A stretch of 64,000 bases of DNA from Apostichopus japonicus (GCF_037975245.1 NC_092573.1:15860265-15924264); one strand, 5' to 3'; counted from the first letter of the stretch, positions 30,401 through 51,500 are shown. Numbers and translations: made by a program. Notes: generated from the letters alone by a model not told the origin.

Positions 30401-30838
30401 CTTTTGCAATTATCATACAGTACCTTACTAGACAAATCATCCTACAGTAGGCTGGCATCGGGCGATCTCAAATGACATTTGACCTGTGCAACAATCAATA
30501 GATGTCTATTGTTACTGTTTTAGGATTTCTGCCATGTTCATTCATGGATGCATTTAACCTTGCTTGAACATATTTAATAATATATTGTATGTGTCCACTT
30601 GAGTGAATGCAAGAATGCTACTTTTAGTGGGACTCATTTGATATCAACTGTTCAAAGTAAAAGGAACTTGCCATGCAATGAATAAAAGATACCCACTTCA
30701 CCATTTATATGATGTAGTTGTGTGTGATTTTCTATTGTTTATTTTTCTTCATTTATAGAGATATGCTTCTGGAAAGGTTCACACGGATGTCAACCTTATT
30801 GTTCATTTTGTTTTCATGTTCTGATCTCTCATGTTACA
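27401..30838. other. Region upstream of DCAF12
   Basis: A strong donor, AACTCAG|GTAAGTGT at about 28167, could end a non-coding first exon of DCAF12 (roughly 28040-28167), because the coding exon at 30840 begins at an acceptor and has an in-frame stop just before its ATG. Otherwise no gene is supported. It holds a 16-bp tandem repeat at 29191-29250. Confidence 0.35.
29191..29250. repeat. 16-bp tandem repeat, about 3.75 copies
   Basis: The unit TTATGTTGCTTCATGG repeats perfectly from 29191. Confidence 0.9.
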
Positions 30839-30859
30839 GAACCGTGAAGAATTCATACA

Positions 30860-37615
<6,756 letters not shown>

Positions 37616-39839
37616 GTCCAGCAGGCCTGTGATATCATCTACCTTTGTACTCTGGAAAACTGAAAGTGAAGGCCTTGTGCCAAGCTTCACAAAATGACTG
37701 GAAAGTGTACAGATGTGTCTTTTCACCATTCCTGGGATTTTTGAGCCATGGAATTCATAAATGTGAAGAATAATGAAAAAAAGGTATACATGCATACATT
37801 CACTCAACTGTGGTGAAATGTAAACAGTCTAGCATGTACTAAAGCTATGGTAAAAGGAACATAGTTTGAACATTGACATAATTATTGTGAAGTGTTCCAC
37901 CATTCACAAAGCTGTGTTGAAAAACATTTATGTGTGCGCAAATTAACTGTGAAAACAATGATAAACCTATGATGTCAATTAGTTGTGTGATTATTGCATG
38001 CTTTTAAAGTTTGCAAGTTACTAAAATCGCTATTTATTTCAAAAGGATTTATTTTATAATATATTTGGAAAGAACTGAACACCATAATCAATAAGCCATT
38101 GATAAAAAGTGTGTCATGTGTATAGTTCAGTTATTTGGAAAGATTTTGAAGCAGTTTTTTTTTACAAAGAGTAAGATACAAAACACAAGAGAATGACTAA
38201 CAGACTATAATGCCTTTAATAGAGCATCAGTGCAACCAAATAACAAAAAGCATACTTGAAAACATAAAAAGTGAGTAATTTTTGTTTGACTGATATTTGG
38301 AGGAAACTGTTTGTGCATGTTCTTGCTCCAAGCAGTTATCATAAGATTGCATTGTATAACCAGCAGCTGGCAAGAATCCTGAATGAATGAAATAAGGCTG
38401 TTGTACAGTAATTATGAGGGTCACAGTTAAAAGAATATTCAATTGTGTGTTTCTATACATGCATTCTCACTGGTTGTACATTTCAGTTGTCTTATAATCA
38501 TTTATGTCAAAATGCATTGTCACAAGTTTCTTCTTTTGTTGGGGGATGGAAAATATATGTGCCTACTTTAAATTGTGATGGAATATGCAATTTTTTTTTT
38601 TCAAATGTAACAGACAAGCTAGAGGAATGTTCATATAGTATTCTAAGTCATGTCAGTGTTATTTAAGACTGTAATGCCTAATGACAAGGATAGATATGAA
38701 GTTATTATACAACCTTAACAATCATAATATTTATGATATAATTTATCAAATGCTTGTCTTGCATTTATGTATGTACAATAAATACAAACAGATCAATTTT
38801 GTTCTCAATTCTCTATTTATTACAAGTCTCTATGTTTATTAATTTAATACCAAAATGTAAAATTTATATGGCTCACAATATTTGAGATATTTTAAACATG
38901 ACTCCATTGTTTTTGTGATGTTGGAAGATCAGTAGAGATTTGGAAACATCACAGAATATTAACTTTGACAATAAGATTGTAATAGCCCTAGTAAAGCTTT
39001 TGCAGAGCATTTGCCTAGATGACATCACAGACCCCCTACTGTGATCTAACATCCTGTAGTAATGAAATGGTAAGTCAATCAAAATAGGTTACATTCAGTC
39101 AATCATATCTCAAGTAGGAGCAAGATATTGAGATGGGGGTTTGAACTAACAGTGAAGAATATTTTTCTCTTCAGAAACAAGTTTACATTGTCTCCGTCCA
39201 GACTATCCCTCTATAGCAGCATTTTGATAACACATAATACACTCCTGTAACAATGTAGTTCATTAAATTGGCTTGTGATGTTCTTTTCAAGTCAAAAGTC
39301 AAGATCTTGACATTATATGATTTTCCTTCTGCATGTGATTTATAGTAATGTAAAGTGGTGTCTCAGTAACCAAATGTTGGATGAAATCATTAATGACCTG
39401 CTCATGAACATTCATGTTGTGAAAGAAGTCCAGGAAGGTGGCTTAGTTTTATCAATTACAATGTTGGTTTGAGTCTTTTGAGTAGCTCTGCCAAGCAAAC
39501 ACAAAATACTGCTTTGAGATGAAACTAATTGAAGGCTGGTGCTCCACTTTTCTTTACATTTCCATGAACTGCTCAAAGAGTTGTCACACTTGTTGCCCTA
39601 TTCACTGCTGACACCCAATGGTTATCAAAATGCTGTTTGTAGACACTGGCAGAGACAGACAGTTATCTCAATTATCACTTTTCTCCATTGATAATAAACT
39701 CATCATATCTGCCAGATCATGAATCTCTCAGGTAAAAACTTAACCACTGACTAGGCCTTTGCGAAAGAACACTGTTAAAGAGTGATTTTAGGGACAATTT
39801 TAGTTGTACAGTCCATGAAAACTTTGGAAAACTTCAAGG
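37616..39839. other. DCAF12 3' UTR and downstream region
   Basis: An AATAAA at 38777-38782 is a candidate DCAF12 poly(A) signal, which would give a 3' UTR of about 1.4 kb. The region includes the interspersed repeat at 38930-39210. No coding exon is supported. Confidence 0.4.
38930..39210. repeat. Interspersed repeat, copy 2 (opposite orientation)
   Basis: Reverse complement of the repeat at 17490-17720, with the same ordered blocks. The two copies lie downstream of convergently arranged genes (ankyrin gene and DCAF12). Confidence 0.65.
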
Positions 39840-40775
39840 CAGGGGTATAATAGTGTCACATATTCAGTCAATGTAGGGGTATAATAGTGTCACACAAGGG
39901 CGGCGGAAGCACTTTTAATCTGGGGGGGCACCGACATCAAAGGGCACTTTGCAGAAATTCGATTGGACTGATGCAGCCTTATATTTAGTACCCTTTATAA
40001 CTCTTATTGTATTATCTTATGTGTGTATACACATCACTCCATTAACGCCCCCCCCCCCCCCTCAAGGAAAATATGCATACTAGCACTGCAATACCCAATG
40101 TGCAAATTGGGAAACCAGGAACAAGTTTTCTTTTGAGACAAAATGAGGTGAAATCATGCTAGTTGCTAATGTAGGAATCTTCCGAATTAGAGTATATTTC
40201 TTGTTAATATCTTAACAAATTTTTCCATTCGAAATAGCTCTGAGTTTGACCCACAGAAATTCATTAAAAGTCAGGGGGGTAGCCAGGATTTGCAAAGTTG
40301 TATGCACAACTATCTGAGCGGAGCGCCACCATCGATTGGCGGGGAGCGTACTAGAAAATTTTTGGTTTTACAAACCCCTCAGATGGCCGGAAACAGCCCT
40401 TCCCGAGTGTTCATTCTGGTTCCCTGGCCTCTTGGTAACTTAAGACACCTCAATTTTTTATGTAGAAAAAGGGCACATTTTTAACCTGGGGAAAAGTGGG
40501 GGGCACGTGCCCCCTGTGCCCCCCGGTTCAGCCACCCTTGGTGTCACATGTCCAGTCAATGCAGGGGTATAAAAGTGTCACATGTCCAGTCGATGCAGGA
40601 GTATAATAATGTCCAGTCCAGGCTGGGGTATAGCACTGTCACATGTCCAGGCAGGTGTATGATAGTGTCACATGTCTAGTCCAGGGTATAATAGTGTCAC
40701 ATGTCCAGGCAGGGGTATAACAGAGTCCAGGCAGGGGTATAATAGTGTCACATGTCCAGTCCAGGCAGGGGTACA
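39840..40775. repeat. About 34-bp minisatellite interrupted by a MITE
   Basis: Irregular units of aggggtataatagtgtcacatgtccagtc occur at 39840-39894 and 40541-40775. The MITE at 39895-40540 splits the array. Confidence 0.8.
39895..40540. mobile_element. hAT-type MITE with perfect 8-bp duplication
   Basis: Termini CAAGGGCGGCGGAAGC and, as reverse complement, CAAGGGTGGCTGAACC. Identical 8-bp flanks GTGTCACA at 39887-39894 and 40541-40548. The flanks are also repeat-unit sequence, but the length and position are exactly as expected for hAT insertion. It contains the shared core CTATCTGAGCGGAGCGCCACCAT near 40311. No transposase. Confidence 0.8.
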
Positions 40776-41387
40776 ATAAGAATATTTTGTTTTTGTATAT
40801 ATATTATCTGGGATGAGAACGTCGCCACTGGTCAGTATTGTAGTGTAAGTTCCTAAGTTTGGTAACAAACGCTTGTAGGTACATGCCGACTACATTATTA
40901 TGTTAATAAGAAAGTTTTGGTTTAGTAAAAGGGTGGGGGCCTGGGAACCTATGTATCCTCTGTGAGTGTTAACTCACATCCTCTGTAAGAGGGAAGTCTT
41001 GAGTATTAACCAGGTTTAAAGGAGAGTCCTGCCTGTAAGTTGGCCTCATATTTTGTATGTAAATTATATGTTGGTATTTATGTAAAGTAAACTATTAGTG
41101 GTCTTTAAATTAAATGATGTTATTGAAGTGATAGGTTGAAAATTGTGCAATGTCTTGTTGTGCATATTACACTAAGACATGCGATGTAAGCTAGGCAGGA
41201 AGTAGTTACAGTATACTTGTAGATTGGAGATTTAGGTAAAAGTGTAAGGAAAAGTATTTTCATGAAATGTAACTTGACCAACAAGCTAAAAGTGTATAAA
41301 CTTTTGGGTGATAACTATTTCAAGAGGTTAAGCATAATATCGATATTGTGTTACGGATTCCAACCACATCGTGAGGACATTGTATAG

Positions 41388-41393
41388 TTTATT
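41388..41393 (-). terminator. PDCD7: Candidate PDCD7 poly(A) signal
   Basis: AATAAA on the minus strand, beyond the 74-bp array, about 1.1 kb after the stop. Each array unit would then be 3' UTR. Confidence 0.3.
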
Positions 41394-41769
41394 TCGAGCA
41401 TGATAGGTTATCATTCATTTAATTATTGCAGGGTTTTTACTGGTAGGCGTTTCCTAGCCATGTTATACACCCTCGTTGAGAGAAAGGGCGCTGCGCTCCG
41501 ATGCGACGGATTGTGTAGTTTGGACTGTGAAGCCCTTTTGCCATTATTCCCAAACTGCATATATTGTAAATACCAAATAAGAGAGAAAAGCAAACTCGTG
41601 GAGACCTTTTTCATGAATTTATATTTTGACGCCTTGTGACATGGTATAGACATACGACCAGTACTGACAGCAGCTTTAAAATATCAAACTTAGCTTTGTG
41701 TCTTAAGTCACCTGTTATATAGGTTAGAAACTATTTACCTGCTGATGGTCACTGCAAGTACTCTTTGTT

Positions 41770-42586
41770 GATACTCAAACTGTTGGTTAACTAACGGGCA
41801 CTTGCCCATATCACGCTGGAGGGTGGTGCAGGAGATATCCACTTGATGCTGGAACTTTTGGTTAACTAACGGCACTTCCCAATATATAGCTGGAGGGTGG
41901 TGCAGGAGATATCCAGTCGATGCTGGAACTTTTGGTTAACTAACGGCACTTCCCAATATATAGCTGGAGGGTGGTGCAGGAGATATCCAGTCGATGCTGG
42001 AACTGTTGTTTAACTAACAGCAGTTGCCCATAAATCGCTGGAAGGTGGTGCAGGAGATATCCAGTTGATGCTGGAACCGTTGGTTAACTAACGGCACTTG
42101 CCCATATATTGCTGGAGAGTGGCAGGAGATACCCAGTTGATGCTGGAACTGTTGGTTAACTAACAGCAGTTGCCCATAAATCGCTGGAGGGTGGTGCAGG
42201 AGATATCCAGTTGATGCTGGAACTTTTGGTTAACTAACGGCACTTGTCCATATCTCGCTGGAGGGTGGTGCAGGAGATATCCACATGATGCTGGAACTTT
42301 TGGTTAACTAACGGCACTTCCCAATATAAAAGCTAGAGGGTGGTGCAGGAGATATCCAGTCCATGCTGGAACTTTTGGTTAACTAACGGCACTTCCCAAT
42401 ATATAGCTGGAGGGTGGTGCAGGAGATATCCAGTCGATGCTGGAACTGTTGGTTAACTAAGGGCACTTGCCCATTAATCGCTGGAGGGTGGTGCAGGAGA
42501 TATCCAGTCATTGCTGGAACTGTTGGTTAACTAATGGCACTTGCCCATTTATCGCTGGAGGGTGGTGCAGGAGATATCCAGTTGAG
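41770..42586. repeat. 74-bp minisatellite that includes the PDCD7 C-terminus and stop
   Basis: The word CAGGAGATATCC recurs at 41829, 41903, 41977, 42051, 42123, 42197, 42271, 42347, 42420, 42494 and 42568 (spacing 72-76, mostly 74), so there are 11 copies. The rightmost copy is the real last coding segment of PDCD7 on the minus strand (WISPAPPSSDKWASAIS and stop). The other ten are downstream copies of those codons. Confidence 0.95.
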
Positions 42587-45500
42587 TGGTATTCTAGTAG
42601 CATCTTGTTGATCCTCACTAATAAATGCATCCCATTGTCTCCTGTACCAGAGAGGTTATGAGAAACGAGTGTAAGTTTGTCAGATCCTGCACAGTGTAGA
42701 CTATGTCATGCAACTAGTGCATAGTAAATCCCATAATTGGTTACATATACACCCATATTCTCTTCCAAAGATTCTGGCCCCAGCCCTCTTCTCATAAATT
42801 TCTGCATTAACAACTGAACAAAACACCTCTTTCTTAGGTACTTTCCAATGAATTGTTCCAAGTTCCAAGTTCATTCAGATGGTCATTACAACTAATCCTT
42901 TATCATACTTTGTAATTCGCTCACTATTTTAACATGCGTGTAAGGTCATGTAACCAGAAAAGTAGTCAATTAAATGGCAATTCTCCTCATCTGAAACTCT
43001 TGTTCAGCTGCATTGTACATTCAATTAGAAACACAAACAAAACGATACCAATCACGACAGCATAAACTATCTTTCTTAGGACTGTGTTGGAAACAATCAC
43101 AACAAAGTACATATTTTCTGCACACTTGACTTTCTAAAATGGAAAGGTCAAGACATCTACTTTACACACATCTGTTTGACTATAATTTGAAAATGAAATT
43201 GTTTGTTTCAGAAGCAGGGCTGGATTTTGCACTCCTCCATCTTCCCTGATAGGGTCATAAAACTGGGCAAACTATCACTGCACCTTACTATGGTTGTGTG
43301 AAAGTCTCCAAAAGAAACTTAATTTAGACAATTATAACAGTATCGCTTTGATTATATTAATATTTACAGAATGCATAAAGCGTCTGTTAATGCCCTAACT
43401 GTGTATATTACCAAAGCCTCTTAGATGTCTGCTGTGTGCAATTGGAGACTTTCATGTCTTTGATAGGTACTGTAATGTCGATTCTACAATGTATTTTGTA
43501 TGAGAAAGGCCATTCTATCCTATAACTCAATGCAATTGTATAGATACTTTCAAAATTATTAATAATCTTGAAATCAGTTTTCTCACCTGACATCTATAAA
43601 ACACTGAAGGTTTTCGTTTGCCTGGTTGTAAAACCTAGATATTGGGTTCCATTCACTTGCATTCTCTGCCAAAGTTCCTAAAAAAGTTCAGACAAAAGTG
43701 TACAAACATAATAGAAACACTTTCACAATATTCACCATCATGAATGAATCTTTGTCAAGGGTAAACTTGGATCGTAAATGAATGACTAATTGCAGGGAAT
43801 GATTTATTCATGAAAGATGGTCAAAGGTCAATACAAGTCTGAAGATGTAATGCAGCCATTTACATAGGAATCATAGTAGTTAAAAGCAGACAAACTTCAG
43901 CGCCTTCAACACTGCTTACAGAAATTTGAACATTAACTTATTCCCTGAATTGGTCAATCTCAATTCTTGACCCACATGTCAAACCACTCATCATATAGTC
44001 CATTCCAAAGTCTGTATTTACTGTTCAGGAATTTACGATTTAGTAGTTGAATTTTATGCAATTGTCAAATTTAAGTCTATACTTTTCAAATGTACTCATT
44101 CATGTATTAATTTATGCAATGAAGATGCATAAACGTATAGAGATGAGTAGCTAACACACAGCATTGGCAGATCCAGATATTCAGTTCTTACGTGAATCTC
44201 ACTACAATTACTGTTGAACATTGATTTTAATAGTACTCCTGTTTCTGTGACGATAAACAGTTGAAGAATTGTTTTGCACACATTTGTAAGAAAAGTAAGC
44301 TCTTACATTAGTAACAATAGGGAATATTTATTAAGAAAAAGACTCAATTAAATGAAGAGATATCATTAAACTTTTCCAGTATGTCAATATTCTTCACTGG
44401 ACTCTGTGCTTTAGTTTGGTTGTCTCTTTGCCACATTCTCACTAGAAAGGTCTTCAGTATTCCCCACAAAGTCAAGTAATGGGCACTCATGTTCAAACTC
44501 CAGTTACAAGCATTTTACTGCTACCCTCAGACCATCGTTAATCTCTTAGACATTTATCTAATTGAGCCTTCCTCTATCTCTGAGAGTAAGTTGCAGAGTA
44601 CTTTTGAAATCTGTTAGCATGTAAAGTTGGGGCAATTCTGGTGACCTTTAAATGATGTTTTGACAGTGTTGATGTCATACCAGGCTGCTTGGCTGAACAA
44701 TCATTACTACCTATAAATTATGTTGCTTTATTTGTTGGACGCACAAAAACTGTCAGTTACCTAAAAACATTTAACCTTGGGCTAATATGAACTGTATAAT
44801 AGTATGATATATTATTATTTATAATTGTAACATTAATATGATCCAACTCCATTACTTTTTTTTTGTCTTACCCTCTGTTTGGTCAGCACCCAAGCAAGAT
44901 TGAACTGATCAGATAATTGAATCTTGCTATGTCTAATCCTACACTATGTTGAGATGGAAGAAAGAAATGGAATACTCTTACCCTCTCCAAACAACATCTC
45001 CTTCTGTAGCTTCAACCTAGCTTCTTCTGCAATTGCCTTCTTCCGTAACGTACGCTCATCCTCTTTAGCTACCATTTCTGTCCTCTCACCTTCGAGCATC
45101 ACCTGAAAGAATGTTGATGTAACATAGAGCTCATGAAATGTAATAGCAACTGTTGGAATACAGGGAAATATCTCTTGTTTTTAAGCATCACACTCTTTTC
45201 CTAAAAAACAACATAGAAATTGGATGAATATAACCAGCACCATGAAATCGAAAAAAATGACTAAAAACCGATAGGAGCCTACCACTGATCGATAGGTGTA
45301 AACCCAAGAGCTTCAAAGTTAGTAAATTTGCACTGGGGTTATATTCAATGCTGAATTAATGTCATTCAAGCAACCAGTTGCTCTGTTTACTTCAAAATTG
45401 TCATTTAAACCAACTCTTTGCAGTTTTGCTTTAAGAAATTTACTAATCCAAAATTACCTGCATTGTTTTCTCTTCCTCTCTGTACATGGTGGATCGCTGT

Positions 45501-48500
45501 CGGACAAACTCTTCCAGCTTGGTCATGGCACTCTCAAAGTTCTCTCCATCTTGATGCGATGCTTTGGTGAGAACAGACACAAAGAAACAAACATTTCAAC
45601 ATGATAACTCTAACAGTAAAGCTTGGATGACTTCATACTTGATATGTACAGTAGGTCCATATTAGTGCAAGAACCGTTCTAAAAACTAGAATTATATGAT
45701 GGACGAAACTTAGAATCCCATGTGTAGGGAATGATACTGTACGTTAATTGTTCTCATATGTTAAATGTGGCAAAACATCACAAAGCCTTGTGGCTCTCTG
45801 GTTAACAATTACATTCTTTTACTGGCTACATTAATGCTAGTTTTAATGTTACTGATATGCCAAGTAACCACTGGGATAGTCTTTCTTCCACTGGGCTAGG
45901 AGAGTGGGGGGGGGGAGAGAAAGAATGGATAAAAATGGAAAGGTATCCATATATACTGTATGAAACTTTATAAAGTTATACATTCATTACTCAATAGGCC
46001 AAAATATGGCAAATTTTCTTTGATCTGTAAGTGAAATTTCAGAGGCCAAACAATTTCAGATTAGCCCATATTATATGATGTCACCATTAAAAGCCAAACT
46101 GGGGACTCACGGTCATGAAAATCCATCAAAATGCATCACTGTTACAATTACATCCTTAATAAATCAGTACCTGACAACAGCCAGACAAAAAACACGAAAA
46201 CCACACAAAATAAATACATAAAAACAATTTTCAAAACTTAAGTAGTAGGACTGTTCACACTAGACATCCAACTTTTCAGTTTTTATGCTAAGGTTTTTAA
46301 ACCTTTACTTACAAGAGTTAGACATGGTACCTTGGCGTATAAGACGGAGCTTTCTGAGAGCTCGATACAGGTTTTGTTGCTGAGTCATATCTCGTTTCTT
46401 CTGTCTGACTTCAGAGAGTGTACTGTCAATCTCCTTCTGTAATTCTGCATCCTTCAAGTTTAAACAGAGCAAAATATTCCAATTTCATATGAATTTAATG
46501 TTAAGGTTTTCATTTCCTGTTCAATAAACTGTTAATAATAAGCAGGTTGGTATGGATTGTTACTGTACCTTCAAGTAGTCCCAGTGCCTCTCGGAACACC
46601 CTATTGAACACTATCATTACAAGGCTTATCATCTCAACACAAAATGATGCACCTTTCTTACTTATAGTGGGTTACTTTCTGAACACTTCTACCAGCTCTT
46701 ATGCATCCACCATTGCTGAAATTGTGTTTCATAAAAAAGAATGTCCAGTAGCAAATACTCCTAGGATGTCCCACATTGGGCTCTCAGTTTTACGAACACG
46801 CATCCCCTCTTAATGTTCATCAAAAATTATTTATTTAATCCTTCAAAAGAATTTGTTAGTTTGCCAGAGATCCAATAATATGAGTTGTGACATCTTGATT
46901 CTCTTACCCATCCAAGAAATAAGCCTTACAAGGTCCATGCTAATATGATAATAAAACCTCAAAAGAAGCCATGTCATTGATGTACATTTATTTTAGCTCC
47001 TGAAATTGAAGCATTTATACTGAATGGGAGGGTAAAGAAGATGAAAAATAAGAAGATAATTGCTTAATTCACTGGTACACCCAGATGATACATTATCAGC
47101 ACTGATGTCTCCTCTTTTGATGATGCACCCTTCCTGCATTCACATGACTGTCCCACCCCACCCCCCACTGCCCCCAATCTCATTGGTACCCTGCAGTATC
47201 TGGTATACTGCCACTCTTCTGTGTATTCTACCTTCCTAAATCTACCACTGAACGTATGGATGGGAGCTGTGAAACTCCGCAAGAACTTACTGTTTTCTTC
47301 TTTTCCTTTTCCTTCATCTCTGTTGCTATCACTTTATCCAACTCTTTCTGCATCTTTGATCTCTCATCTTTGGCTAACCTCTCCTCTTGATGTTTTCTGT
47401 GCACTTGCTTTCTTTTTCTCAACTATGTAAAATGAAACAGATATAATGTTGTTGTTGTTTTTGCACTAACACAACCGACCTATGTTTGAACAAGTGCTGA
47501 AACCTATGCAGCTGAATGTGCCTGTTAAAGCCTAAACAAAAAGACACTCAGTTCCCTAGAATTTCAAACAGCTGATTACTTTTGGCTGCTTCAAAATGAT
47601 AAGACATCCATTGACTAAAACACTTGCCCATTGTCTAGTTTGCATGTGGTACATTGCTTATGTTTTAAGGAAATATATAAGTTCTCTGGACTCAAAATTG
47701 ACAATTCGCTGAAATGTTGTACATTTTCTGTAATAGTAGGTGAAATCCACAGCCTGTAGCATGTTAAAACTGCAAATATAAGATCGTGCAGTTTCATGAG
47801 TGTATCTTGCAGCAACAGCAGAGAGAGAATGGCATCATTGTGACAAGTGAGAAAATGTCTTTGTTTTTCTTTCTGGCCCTGCGACCTTTGACTTATCAGC
47901 AATTATTGTTTGTGTAACTAACAGACTAACTTAAAGGAGACATAAACAGTAGCTTTTTTTGTTTTCATTCTTACGTTTTGACAGATGGTCTTTCCAGTAA
48001 TAGCAATAGAAAAGCATCATAAAAGTCCCTTCTTTGAGATGAATAAACTATTTGAATGTGGTTCATGTGTCGCGCCATGTACCGTGACGAAACCAAGCCA
48101 CTTGTCGTATTGCAGGAAAAAATAGTTGCCAATCCCTAAAATAATTAGAATTGTACTTTTAACAATAGTAATGAATAAAATATCGATCAAAAAATATCTT
48201 TTGTCTTTATTGATCTGCAAAAAAATGCTTAAAACGTGTGTAAAATTTATTATTGTAACGAGTATCAGTGGAAATTTAAAATATTGGGACCTTTTCAACA
48301 ATTTGAATTTACTGTGTTTAGATTGCTTTCACCCCATACTCAGTCCTAGTGATAGCATTACTTACATCCATCATTGCACTCCAAAAGTTAAATCATTTAC
48401 TGTCGAGCAAATATCTTGAAAAAAGAAAATGGAAGCCTTTGGATTGGAATAGTATCTTTTCGAACCAGAATATTCAGAGGAAGAACTGAGATATCGAGAG

Positions 48501-51500
48501 GAGGAGTTGTGCAAAGAATCACAGTCCGCGACTGTTGGTGATGTTGGCTCGAATTCCGTTCTGATACGAGTACCAGTTCCGTTAGCCACTGCGAAGAATG
48601 GTGTCTGTGTGCGCTCTGTTCGCCATTGGAAAGCGAGAAGGAGATATTGTTCAGCCACCTCAGTGAAAGTTCGCTCTTTACCGGACAATCTGGAATAATG
48701 AAATATCTTTTTCCTTTTCCTGCTTCCTCTCCCCTCTTCTGTTACACAACCAAAGGCTTGGCATTCAGGCATTTTAACCAGCGCAATTAAGCTAAGCGAG
48801 ATGCTCGAACATAGTGTGAATAGACTGTAACTCGTATGCAAAGCTTCATTGTTTTGAAGTTACAAAGTGGCTCGCCTACGTCACTTTTGAAGCGCCCTCA
48901 ATTCTTAAAATAACAAAATGGGTGTGGTTCAAATCGGTAAAAAAAATAATTGGGAAATTTGCATAAAATTCAGGGTAACTTTAGTTTGCTTACTTATGTC
49001 ACAAATGGAATTAGAAAATTATCCCCTACCGCATGTACACTGCAAAAACCCAGAGTTAATTTCTCCTTTAATGTCTGACTTACCCTCATTTTTCTCTGCT
49101 TGTCAAGTCTCTTGGATATGTCATTCAGGTAGTCAGTTGTGAATTTCCCTAAGATTTCTGTCAATCGAGCCTGCAAAAATAAATATGGGCAAATGTAGTT
49201 ACTTCAATTGAAAGACTGACGAGGAACACATTTTACAGCTACTGTACTGCAGATACAAACAAGTGTAAATTCAGGACACCAGATATTTCTGATGCTCGTT
49301 ACTGGTATTTGATTGAAAGCATAGAGCAGCTATTAAAAAGATGAGAAGATGTTACAAACATTAAAGTACTTTTAATAGATCTCTACCTGTCATTGCTACT
49401 AATCTCATAATTGCAGTCCAAATAAAATCTCATTGAAATGAAAAAAAAATAAAGAAATGATCAATAAATATGGTGAGGCAGCATATTTTGGACAGCTCCT
49501 ATGGTGACCTAATCATTTATACAATTCTGCAAAGATAAGATACAGTTGACCTCTTCCACACTAATATAATTCGTAGTGCTATATATATGTATGTCAGCAC
49601 AGTGGTTTGATTTAAATGGAAGTCTTATAATCTATTTACCCTGTGTACATTGCAACTTACACTACTTCAAGTGTATACATGCTTTATAGCAGACAATGGC
49701 TCTCTGATTTACAATAGACAATTATTGAGAGTCTGTCGATGGATAGAAACCATAATGCCCACTAAAAATTCATGCTACATGAATGAACACACATACATGT
49801 GAGTTTTCTATCAAGTTTAAAATAACCAATATAAGCTCAAGGTGAATTCAAGAAGAGCGGTGGACTTAATTGGTCTTAACACTTCAGTGCTTGGTGTTGT
49901 TAACATTTGTTTAGTTCATGTGACTACTGTACTGTGCTCTAGATATATCAGACAGCATTAGATATCAATAAACAGACCTTTGTACGTTGGATTTTCCAAT
50001 GTTCATTCTGCCATTCCACTTCACTACTTCCAAGTTTCTGTTGGAGAACATCCCTCTCACTGCTTAGTTGCTTGAGAAGAAAGTGGATCTGCCTTAAAAG
50101 TTTCTTAGCAATTGGAATCTGGGGAATTAAAAAGCATGAAACAGTTTTTTTGTTTTTGTCAACAGAAGAAATAAATAAAAACATCAAACATCTTCCACAA
50201 TTATGAGTCAGAACACAAAATTATCAAGCAGGGAAAGCCTTGCAAAGGTAAACAATGATTGATGTATTATCTTAGATAATTAACATATTTCTGATATTTC
50301 TCTAGTTACGAGTAGCTTTTCATTGTGAGTTTTTCCAAATTGTGAACAGGTAATGAATGGATCTTGATGCTCTGAGGAAATTAATAAGTGTGGTTATCAT
50401 ATTTTATTTGAAGAAAGATAGTAGTCTGGTCAAGGGTTTAAGTGAAGGAGTACTCTCTCCCCTCTCTGGGAAGTTTTCTTTATTTCATTGGGAGTGGCCA
50501 TAGGGCCAAAATCCAATGCAAGAAAATTGTAATGCATTTTAAAATTGAAAATTTGTTATTAACATCAATTTGCATTTCTGTGCTCAAATTGGGGAAGCTA
50601 AATTACCAATAAGAACACTTTTGTCTGTATATTTACTGAAAATCAGTTGAAACTTCTTGAACAAATCTATCTAAACTTTTAAATCCACCAGAATGCTGAA
50701 GTATGACAGAAACAGAGACCTTGTCCATGGAAATTAATCCAAACATATATGGTTACCATAGCATTAAATGAACTTTCAATGTGATACTAGTAACGTTTGC
50801 AATCTTCTTTTTTACTATGTACATATTCCAGCTATTCTTGCATTTTTTTGTCACACCTGTTTTGTCATCTGTACAATTAGTTGTAGAAATTTCTTTTCCT
50901 TTTATCATTATTTGCTATGGTGCTGTTTCCCTCCTATTTGAGCTAAAATATATTCTTAATCTTAAGCCATTTCTAGAACTACCTTACAGTATCTCTACAC
51001 TCAGTGGCAAATTGGGCAATTCCTAAGGAACACTGGACTACAGTATACTAGCATTATTTTTACTTTTTAGCACAGTGGGTGAAGTATTGCACATTTACCA
51101 TTTGAAACCTGACTTTCATTAATTTTAATGAATAATTATGTCACTTACGTAACTTCTATAATGTGATTCATAAATTGTTAATATTGTTTCTACACATTTC
51201 GACCAAAAAAAATGACAAAAATCTGGCTATATTCTGAAAGTACAGTATGCTTGTCAATAATGGCACCCTTTCAATTTTCATATTTATGGCACACACTCTG
51301 CTATTAATGAGTGGAAGTCTTATTCTAATAAACAATAGTACAATGTAAAGATCAAACATGGAATACTTTTCATTCTTCAAATTGGGCACACAAAGACAAA
51401 ATTTGAGTCAATGCAAGAACCTGATAATAGTTAAAAGGCCTACATAATGATTATTTGGACTTATCTTTACAAAATAACACCATCTTTTTTACTTCAGTTT

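Noticed and set aside
41770-42586. Regular direct repeats that could resemble a CRISPR array
   Set aside because: Units are contiguous 74-bp copies with no unique spacers, in an intron-rich eukaryotic locus and derived from PDCD7 coding sequence.
48371-48841. 156-codon ORF as a cellular gene
   Set aside because: It lies inside a TTAA-flanked element in a PDCD7 intron; only a THAP-like start is recognisable, so it is treated as transposon remnant.
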